Positions 7,195 to 11,170 of a stretch of 11,170 nt of DNA are shown here, piece after piece (the stretch's first letter is position 1; every line of letters starts with the position of its first letter). The notes beneath the pieces were generated by a model. The model did not search any database. It was given only the letters and a program-made list of their open reading frames with translations, and was not told the DNA's origin. Made by a program: the position numbers and the translations under genes. The stretch spans positions 1 through 11,170 of the forward strand of contig JBKGZM010000065.1 of NCBI GenBank assembly GCA_046545575.1. Direction: 5' to 3'. This stretch comes from JAGXOF01 sp046545575 (GTDB lineage Bacteria; Chloroflexota; Dehalococcoidia; SZUA-161; SpSt-899).

Positions 7195-7833
7195 ATGAAA
7201 GAGAATTACGATATCGAGGTTAAATTACTAGCCATAACTGGGTTATGGCAGTCAACAGAGTACTTGCCTCAGAACCCGACAGGCGCTCATCCTGAGCAGC
7301 TTATTGAATATGCTGGCAGACTCTGTTGGGATACAACAGATAAGTTTGAGAAAAACCCTAGCCGTATACAAGAATGGATAGGTGTTGGACATGAATCTGT
7401 CATTGAGCACGCGTCAGCCACTTTTTATATTAGAGCCAGTCGCGTTTTCACCCATGAACTTGTGCGCCACAGATTGGCTAGTTACAGCCAAAGAAGCCAG
7501 AGGTATGTTAAGGAGAGCAAGCCTAGATATATTACACCACCGGAGATAAAAGTAAACAGCGAGAACGCTTATGACATGTTTGAAAAAGCCATGAGAAATG
7601 CTTGGAAGACATATGAAGAACTTCTCCAACTCGGAGTCAAGCCTGAAATAGCTCGATACGTACTCCCAAACGCTTGTGAGACGCAAATAGTGATGACTAT
7701 GAATTTCAGGGAACTGAGGCATTTCATTAAACTGCGGACAAGCGAGAGAGCTTTGCCTGAAACGAGGGCGGTTGCAAATGAAGTTCTCAAGATCATGAAA
7801 GAGCAAGCACCGAAGGTATTCGAGGATTTGTAG
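7195..7833 (+). CDS. thyX: Flavin-dependent thymidylate synthase ThyX
   Basis: The 212-residue enzyme makes dTMP from dUMP in the cytoplasm, using methylenetetrahydrofolate, FAD and NADPH. The family signature RHR-x7-S is present as RHRLASYSQRS (91-101), followed by QRYV. GHESVIEHA (65-73) and the substrate/flavin region MNFRELRHFIKLRTSERA (169-186) are also typical. The length is normal for ThyX and the gene is intact. The chosen ATG follows GCGAGG at 7184-7189, a reasonable ribosome binding site. The 60-base gap from the preceding broken gene holds a TATAAG (7172-7177) but no clear -35, so independent transcription is plausible but not shown. As a DNA-precursor gene it is probably a resident gene beside the decayed cassette. 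No thyA is visible in the window. Confidence 0.96.
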   Translation: MKENYDIEVKLLAITGLWQSTEYLPQNPTGAHPEQLIEYAGRLCWDTTDKFEKNPSRIQEWIGVGHESVIEHASATFYIRASRVFTHELVRHRLASYSQRSQRYVKESKPRYITPPEIKVNSENAYDMFEKAMRNAWKTYEELLQLGVKPEIARYVLPNACETQIVMTMNFRELRHFIKLRTSERALPETRAVANEVLKIMKEQAPKVFEDL

Positions 7834-8007
7834 TTATGGATATATAGTCAGTCACATCTGCTACCTTTGTTAATTGAAGGGTCTGCTTTTTAGCTGAGTT
7901 TGCCTAGCTCAGCGCTAATTTACCCAACATATGAAATAAGAGCCTCAACGCACCCTAAGATACCCCCATTTCCCCTCAATCGAAAATCCTCCAAAATACG
8001 TGTCAAA
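7834..8007. other. Convergent intergenic region with a small hairpin
   Basis: This gap lies between thyX (+) and the convergent gene ending at 8008 (-). The only structure seen is the hairpin GCTGAG (7893-7898) with CTCAGC (7908-7913), with CTTTTT just before it. Neither strand has a convincing T-run after the stem, so it is at best a weak bidirectional terminator. Confidence 0.35.
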
Positions 8008-8238
8008 TCATTTAACTACCGGAGCAAGAGCAGCAATTATACCTTGCTTTAGTAGTTCGGCCATTACATAATACTCTCCAGCATCTCCTATCAAAGACCC
8101 TTTCCCGGCTTTTATTCTTCCCGTCATTTTTCCTATCCGCATTAGAGTGCCTTTGTTCAACTTCAGCAATATTTTAGCTTGCACATACGCCTTTGTCAAT
8201 TTACGTCCAACTTGCCCACATATCCACACCCTTACCAT
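8008..8238 (-). CDS. Short, probably truncated protein with a nuclease-like N-terminal motif
   Basis: The 76-residue product starts at an ATG with a strong ribosome binding site (GGGGAGG, five bases upstream on the minus strand), so translation is likely. Residues 1-37 are basic (GRKLTKAYVQAKILLK). Residues 38-73 contain KAGKGSLIGDAGEYYVMAEL and IIAALAP. The pattern GxxGExxVxxxLxxxGxxAA is the usual first helix of small PD-(D/E)xK-like hypothetical proteins, whose catalytic residues come later. Here the protein stops three residues after LAP, so the expected catalytic core is missing. It may be the remains of a longer gene cut at its 3' side, or a short standalone product. The family call is from memory and uncertain; the reading frame and start are well supported. 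Confidence 0.5.
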   Translation of the reverse strand: MVRVWICGQVGRKLTKAYVQAKILLKLNKGTLMRIGKMTGRIKAGKGSLIGDAGEYYVMAELLKQGIIAALAPVVK

Positions 8239-8368
8239 TACTACCTCCCCATTCCATAACGTTCATTCTTCAATTCCGATAACCTTCCGCCTACTAAAAT
8301 GATACAGTATCTGCCAAGCCAACAAAAAGACAGCTTGTTGCATCGATATCCGTGTGATATGTTAGAGA

Positions 8369-8794
8369 CTATTGCCCGCTACCTTGATCGGTTTCAGTCT
8401 CTTGCCGCTTCCTAACCTCAAAAGGAATATTAACCTGTTCTATTCCTTGCATAGTAAACCGAACTGAATATGTGCCGTAATTTTTGAACTGCACGTTTCC
8501 AAAACCCATTATAAAACGGCCGGTAGTATAAGTCTTACCTGGCGTTTTGGGTATGTTAACTCCTCCTGTGATTTTTGGTATCACGCTATTACCGTCTTGA
8601 TCTATAAGATGGATTTCAGCTTGTTTTTGTCCGGCCTCAGTCACGCTCGCGCGCAACTGAACTACCAGATAGAATTGGCGGTGTTTGAAAGGCATCTGAC
8701 GGGAGTATACTACGTCAAACCCAATGCCAAGGGCATTGACTTTATTGCCACTAGTATCAGCATAATCGCAAAGGAAAGCATAGTCTACCTGCAT
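8369..8794 (-). CDS. DUF6941-like protein
   Basis: The 141-residue protein begins MQVDYAFLCDYADTSGNKVNALGIGFD and continues with HRQFYLVVQLRAS, EIHLIDQDGN and a beta-rich C-terminal half (GTYSVRFTMQGIEQVNIPFEV). This matches the layout of the DUF6941 family as I remember it: an N-terminal 'AFLCDYA..NKLNALG' segment followed by a beta-sandwich-like body. The function of the family is unknown. There is no signal peptide or membrane segment, so it is probably cytoplasmic. Its ATG lies inside the end of the DUF2283 gene (10-base overlap), which points to translational coupling in a three-gene operon. The last 12 residues are polar (QETETDQGSGQ) and probably disordered. Confidence 0.75.
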   Translation of the reverse strand: MQVDYAFLCDYADTSGNKVNALGIGFDVVYSRQMPFKHRQFYLVVQLRASVTEAGQKQAEIHLIDQDGNSVIPKITGGVNIPKTPGKTYTTGRFIMGFGNVQFKNYGTYSVRFTMQGIEQVNIPFEVRKRQETETDQGSGQ

Positions 8795-9144
8795 TCCGTA
8801 ACCACCTCGCCATCTCCTTGCTGTTCACTCTCCATAGGCGGGCCAAACCAGACACTAATTGCTGACACCGATTCTTCTGATACCTCTAACGACGTATATT
8901 CCTTTATTTCAAAATAGGGGGTAATTCCATACCTTTCAATGAGCGCCTGTATTGCTTCGTCGGGTATAGGAAGGTCGGAAGCATTAACCCCATCAGAAAC
9001 ATTAAGCAGCTCAATACCTATAGGGTTACCGTCCTCACTGTAATCTATTCGACGCGAATCGTCGAGATCGCGGCCATACGCATATGGCTTATCACTTAGT
9101 TGAATATAGACAGCATCGGCGTGAGCATCATATTCAATATTCAT
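8785..9144 (-). CDS. DUF2283-domain protein with C-terminal extension
   Basis: The 119-residue product begins MNIEYDAHADAVYIQLSD, the DUF2283 signature, followed by RRIDYSEDGNPIGIELLNVS (31-50). The start at 9144 is preferred to the in-frame ATG at 9192 because AGGAGG stands at the correct distance before it on the minus strand, and because the DUF2283 homology begins there. Most DUF2283 proteins are about 60-80 residues; this one has roughly 60 extra residues, including LPIPDEAIQALIERYGITPY and an acidic tail. DUF2283 genes often follow DUF4258 genes, and the pair is often suspected to be toxin-antitoxin-like, without firm proof. The start lies 22 bases after the stop of the DUF4258 gene, and the end overlaps the DUF6941 gene. 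Confidence 0.85.
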   Translation of the reverse strand: MNIEYDAHADAVYIQLSDKPYAYGRDLDDSRRIDYSEDGNPIGIELLNVSDGVNASDLPIPDEAIQALIERYGITPYFEIKEYTSLEVSEESVSAISVWFGPPMESEQQGDGEVVTECR

Positions 9145-9166
9145 TTTGTTCCTCCTAATTCTATTC

Positions 9167-9397
9167 TTAAATGTCAGCAACGGTAATGACAATAGCGGGA
9201 TCGTTCGTATTGCCTTTGGTCACAACTTTTATTCTTTTACCATATGAAAGTGAGCTCCTGTACACCATATTACCTTTCGGGTCGTGGTAGCGTATATCAT
9301 AATTAACTACGCAATGCTCTACTTCATCTTTTGTTATTCCCCTTTGTTTCATCCTTTGTTGAGCGTGGATTGTGCATTCCAACCTCAGATGTTCCAT
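9167..9397 (-). CDS. DUF4258 protein (RelE/BrnT-like toxin candidate)
   Basis: The 76-residue protein shows the DUF4258 pattern: HAQQRMKQRGITKDEVEHCV (11-30), then PKGNMVYR, the central strand GKRIKVVTKG (53-62) and the terminal strand AIVITVADI. The motif H-x2-QRM-x-QRGI-x3-EVE is strongly conserved in this family, which is usually placed near the small RelE/ParE-like and BrnT-like folds. RNase activity is not proven for the family. It is the first gene of the minus-strand operon with DUF2283 and DUF6941 genes. The ribosome binding site is weak (AGGT about two bases from the ATG), and a candidate promoter lies about 30 bases upstream. Confidence 0.85.
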   Translation of the reverse strand: MEHLRLECTIHAQQRMKQRGITKDEVEHCVVNYDIRYHDPKGNMVYRSSLSYGKRIKVVTKGNTNDPAIVITVADI

Positions 9398-9409
9398 GTA
9401 CCTGACATC

Positions 9410-9422
9410 CCCACGGCGTGGG
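9410..9422. promoter_or_regulatory. Small inverted repeat in the leader of the DUF4258 operon
   Basis: CCCAC (9410-9414) and GTGGG (9418-9422) form a five-base-pair GC-rich stem with a three-base loop. It sits between the candidate -10 box and the DUF4258 start codon, where an operator or a translation-masking hairpin would lie. Its function is inferred from position only. Confidence 0.35.
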
Positions 9423-9427
9423 CTATA

Positions 9428-9456
9428 ATTTTATCAGAAAATACGGAAACTTACAA
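9428..9456 (-). promoter_or_regulatory. Candidate sigma-70 promoter for the DUF4258-DUF2283-DUF6941 operon
   Basis: On the minus strand TTGTAA (9456-9451) and TAAAAT (9433-9428) are spaced by 17 bases. They match the consensus boxes at four of six and five of six positions. The -10 box is 30 bases from the DUF4258 start. No other convincing promoter was seen in the preceding gap. Confidence 0.5.
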
Positions 9457-9629
9457 CAAACACTCTCTTCCAAGATCAGTATCCGAAATGAGCCCCAATG
9501 TAAAGTATCATTCTTGCAATTCTTGCTGGGGCGAAAGTCTCAGATCGAAAACGTGCTCGACAAACCGTCAGAATGTTTTGCCTAGGCTCCATATGGATCG
9601 GCCGTGATCCACCCCAGTCCCAGACCCAG

Positions 9630-10163
9630 CTACCCTTTCCTGCTCAAGAAGTTGTCAATCTCAGGACATTCTGAAACGTCGGCGTCATATGGGCACCTGT
9701 ACTGCCACTGGGTTTCACACTGTGATGGATCTTCAAGTTGACAGCCGTTATCGAAATGTTCACACGTGGCACAGATTTTCTCAACAAATTCACCCACATC
9801 CAGGTAGCCATGCTCCTGTGAACATTGCTCACAAATCTGCCAGTGCGGACATTCCTTTGGCCTCCCCGCCTTTTCAAAGATATAACCACACTCGATACAC
9901 CAATAGGTTTCGCAGTCCAGGCAATGCCCTATCAGCTCGTCTTCCAACTGAGGGTTATTCGCGCAATCGTAAGTATTGTTGCTGTCACACTTGGGGCACG
10001 GGCCAACCATCACTGCACGGAGGAACTTATCCCGCTCAAGAAGCTCATTCATGGGTAAAGGGTCATAGCCCTCGCAAGATTCGCGCTCAAAGATCCCTTG
10101 CTGGAAACACTCAAGCTCTTTTCTGCAGGTCTCGCACAGATTAGTCCGTTCTACATCGCCCAT
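9630..10163 (-). CDS. Cys-rich zinc-ribbon-like protein with six CxxC pairs
   Basis: The 177-residue protein contains 20 cysteines. CxxC pairs are at residues 10-13, 56-59, 81-84, 89-92, 111-114 and 131-134, with further cysteines at 19, 30, 67, 105, 141, 149, 157 and 166. The central part GPCPKCDSNNTYDC followed by GHCLDCETYWCIECG looks like a zinc ribbon or a rubredoxin-like treble-clef array. The N-terminal CETCRKELECFQQG and the C-terminal CATCEHFDNGC suggest separate metal-binding knuckles. There is no signal peptide, and the acidic residues argue against nonspecific DNA binding. The start is supported by AGAGG at 10176-10172, a usable ribosome binding site on the minus strand. I do not recognise a named family; a role in protein or nucleic acid contacts via structural zinc is the most that can be inferred. 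Confidence 0.8.
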   Translation of the reverse strand: MGDVERTNLCETCRKELECFQQGIFERESCEGYDPLPMNELLERDKFLRAVMVGPCPKCDSNNTYDCANNPQLEDELIGHCLDCETYWCIECGYIFEKAGRPKECPHWQICEQCSQEHGYLDVGEFVEKICATCEHFDNGCQLEDPSQCETQWQYRCPYDADVSECPEIDNFLSRKG

Positions 10164-10224
10164 TTCCGCACCTCTTAGTAGTTTGAGCTGATGATAGGTT
10201 TATTACTGCCACAGCAAGGATAAT

Positions 10225-10254
10225 ATATTATGCGCTGATCGTGTTGCCTGTCTA
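10225..10254 (-). promoter_or_regulatory. Candidate promoter for the Cys-rich gene
   Basis: On the minus strand TAGACA (10254-10249) and TAATAT (10230-10225) are 18 bases apart, matching the consensus boxes at five of six and four of six positions. They lie about 60 bases before the start at 10163. The AT-rich surroundings allow alternative -10 registers. Confidence 0.35.
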
Positions 10255-10282
10255 TTCCTGCTGTGTTCGCAGATCTCTAATG

Positions 10283-10311
10283 GAGCAGATAAGGATATGT
10301 GTCCTTTGCTC
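10283..10311 (-). terminator. Stem-loop after the macro-domain gene (possible terminator)
   Basis: GAGCA (10283-10287) pairs with TGCTC (10307-10311), and AAGGA (10291-10295) with TCCTT (10302-10306). There is a three-base bulge and a six-base loop. It begins three bases after the stop codon of the macro gene on the minus strand. There is no T-run, so a terminator or 3' stabilising role is only plausible. Confidence 0.38.
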
Positions 10312-10314
10312 TAA

Positions 10315-10854
10315 TCACGTTTTTGCCAGCTCGTGGAGGAGCCGTTCGTATATCTCCCGGTCTGCCTCACTAAACAGAACAAAACGAATGTGATCCACGG
10401 ACGAAAGGTCGGGAAACATGTCAATGACCGTCTTCAGGGCAATCCGAGTGGCCGATTCCAGCGGGTAACCGAACGCTCCTGTCGATATGGCAGGGAAAGC
10501 GATGGACCTGACCCCGTTGTGATCGGCCAGTTGCAGTGCATTACAATAGCATGAGGCCAGCAGCTGGTCAGAAGGCTCGTCTAGCCCGTATACCGGCCCA
10601 AGGCAGTGGATAACATAACTGTTTGGTAGATTATGCGCGCCAGTTATGACTGCCTGGCCGGGCTGGATAGGAGCGAGCGCCCTGCACTCCTCTTCGAGGC
10701 CCGGCCCCGCAGCCCGATGGATTGCACCTGCTACGCCGCCTCCGATCCGCAGTTCAGCATTGGCCGCGTTGACGACGACGTCAATGTTGGGTTGGTTTGC
10801 AATATTCCCGTTCACACATTCGATCGTTACGCCGTGAATATCTCGTTTGTTCAT
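10315..10854 (-). CDS. Macro-domain protein (O-acetyl-ADP-ribose deacetylase-like)
   Basis: The 179-residue single-domain protein carries the ADP-ribose-binding motifs of the macro fold: VVNAAN (27-32), GGGVAGAIH (38-46), LPNSYVIHCLGP (76-87) and PAISTGAFGYP (121-131). These bind the adenine, the distal ribose and the diphosphate of ADP-ribose. Asn29 and Asn32 in VVNAAN, together with the glycine loop, match macro proteins able to hydrolyse O-acetyl-ADP-ribose or mono-ADP-ribosyl groups. Length and architecture are normal, without fused domains. The likely role is removal or sensing of ADP-ribose signals in the cytoplasm; the exact substrate cannot be read. It stands alone behind a good promoter, downstream of a sigma-factor gene on the same strand. 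The ribosome binding site is weak (AGAGGG, 13 bases from the ATG). Confidence 0.93.
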   Translation of the reverse strand: MNKRDIHGVTIECVNGNIANQPNIDVVVNAANAELRIGGGVAGAIHRAAGPGLEEECRALAPIQPGQAVITGAHNLPNSYVIHCLGPVYGLDEPSDQLLASCYCNALQLADHNGVRSIAFPAISTGAFGYPLESATRIALKTVIDMFPDLSSVDHIRFVLFSEADREIYERLLHELAKT

Positions 10855-10954
10855 GAATATGTGCCGCCCTCTCTATCAGGGGTTTTGGGCTTTTATTTCT
10901 TATCTACTGAACTGCAAAAATCGCCGCATAAAGGTGAGTGCTATAGTCGAGTTG

Positions 10955-10981
10955 ATGATCCCAACTAACTTTGGGTATCAT
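10955..10981. promoter_or_regulatory. Imperfect inverted repeat overlapping the macro-gene promoter
   Basis: ATGATCCCAA (10955-10964) pairs with TTGGGTATCAT (10971-10981) with one bulged base (10976) and a six-base loop. An outer pair, GCTATA (10940-10945) and TATAGC (10982-10987), extends the symmetry. It overlaps the -10 box and the presumed transcription start, so it could be an operator or a 5' leader hairpin. No T-run follows, so it is not a clear terminator for the sigma gene. Confidence 0.4.
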
Positions 10982-11009
10982 TATAGCTCAGGCACTCTGC
11001 GTGTAGCAA
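10980..11009 (-). promoter_or_regulatory. Sigma-70-type promoter upstream of the macro gene
   Basis: On the minus strand TTGCTA (11009-11004) and a perfect TATAAT (10985-10980) are separated by 18 bases. The start codon is about 126 bases downstream, which gives a leader of roughly 115-120 bases. A hairpin overlaps the -10 box and the start point. Confidence 0.6.
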
Positions 11010-11072
11010 GCGATATTAAGCTTAAGTATATCACAAGAAGCCAGCTTGTAACATCCTTATCTTGTTCAATCC

Positions 11073-11170
11073 TTACAATGCCTCAAGGGAGTCCCTTAGC
11101 TTCTGCGAAAGTTCGGGGTTATGCAGTCTACGCAGGGCTTTCACCTCTATCTGTCTAATCCGTTCGCGGG
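11073..11170 (-). CDS. rpoD: RNA polymerase sigma-70 factor, C-terminal end (partial)
   Basis: The gene enters from the right edge on the minus strand and ends at TAA (11075-11073). The 31 complete codons read RERIRQIEVKALRRLHNPEL, then SQKLRDSLEAL. RERIRQIEVKALRRL is the recognition helix of region 4.2, which contacts the -35 promoter element. It is close to the form found in the primary sigma factor (RpoD/SigA), but other group 1 and 2 sigmas share it, so the symbol is probable, not certain. The 31 residues include the last part of the helix-turn-helix and a short tail. No terminator with a T-run was found before the macro-gene promoter. Confidence 0.82.
   Translation of the reverse strand, partial: RERIRQIEVKALRRLHNPELSQKLRDSLEAL

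Noticed and set aside
9403..9425. Half of a CRISPR-like type I-E repeat (CCCACGCCGTGGGGATG on the minus strand)
   Set aside because: It occurs only once, with no spacing pattern and no cas genes in the window.
9594..9611. Hairpin TGGATC/GATCCA after the Cys-rich gene as a terminator
   Set aside because: The stem is six base pairs and no T-run follows on the minus strand, so support is too weak.
10940..10987. tRNA-like or riboswitch-like fold in the AT-rich symmetric segment
   Set aside because: There is no T-loop GTTCGANTC motif, no acceptor-stem pairing and no recognised riboswitch core; a promoter-associated palindrome explains it.

Overview
The window looks like bacterial chromosome with a mosaic, defence-island character. 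GC content is moderate, and AT-richer stretches are scattered through it. The taxon cannot be fixed from the sequence. The gene mix (a RAYT inside a type I restriction operon, a DUF4258/DUF2283 pair, a DUF6941 protein, ThyX) would suit a Chloroflexota-like or other environmental bacterium, but that is a weak inference.

Left part (1-5151, + strand): a tightly overlapped type I restriction-modification operon. It holds the last residues of hsdM, complete hsdS, a REP-associated tyrosine transposase (RAYT) gene and complete hsdR. The hsdM/hsdS overlap is 11 bases, and both RAYT junctions are 4-base ATGA overlaps. HsdM and HsdS would form the methyltransferase, and HsdR adds the nuclease and the translocase. 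Two related GC-rich palindromes (feet GTAGGGGC/GCCCCTAC and TAGGGGC/GCCCCTA) lie in frame inside coding sequence, one in the RAYT gene and one in hsdR. They look like REP-type insertions.

Middle (about 5147-7134, + strand): the 3' remnant of an IS21-family element abuts hsdR: the istB C-terminus plus a terminal end with two copies of a 13-base repeat. It may even supply the hsdR stop codon. Its outer tip runs into a decayed two-gene unit. The first gene has lost its 5' part and carries a one-base frameshift. The second starts directly after the reconstructed stop of the first (TAAATG) and also carries a one-base frameshift. I cannot name either family. They look like partners of an accessory, possibly conflict-related, system. 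thyX (flavin-dependent thymidylate synthase) follows.

Right part (8008-11170, - strand): a short, probably truncated protein with a nuclease-like N-terminal motif; a three-gene DUF4258-DUF2283-DUF6941 operon with its own candidate promoter; a Cys-rich protein with six CxxC pairs; a macro-domain protein with a good sigma-70-type promoter; and, at the edge, the C-terminal region 4.2 of a sigma-70 factor, probably the housekeeping one. The sigma factor and thyX look like core genes around which the accessory cassettes were inserted.
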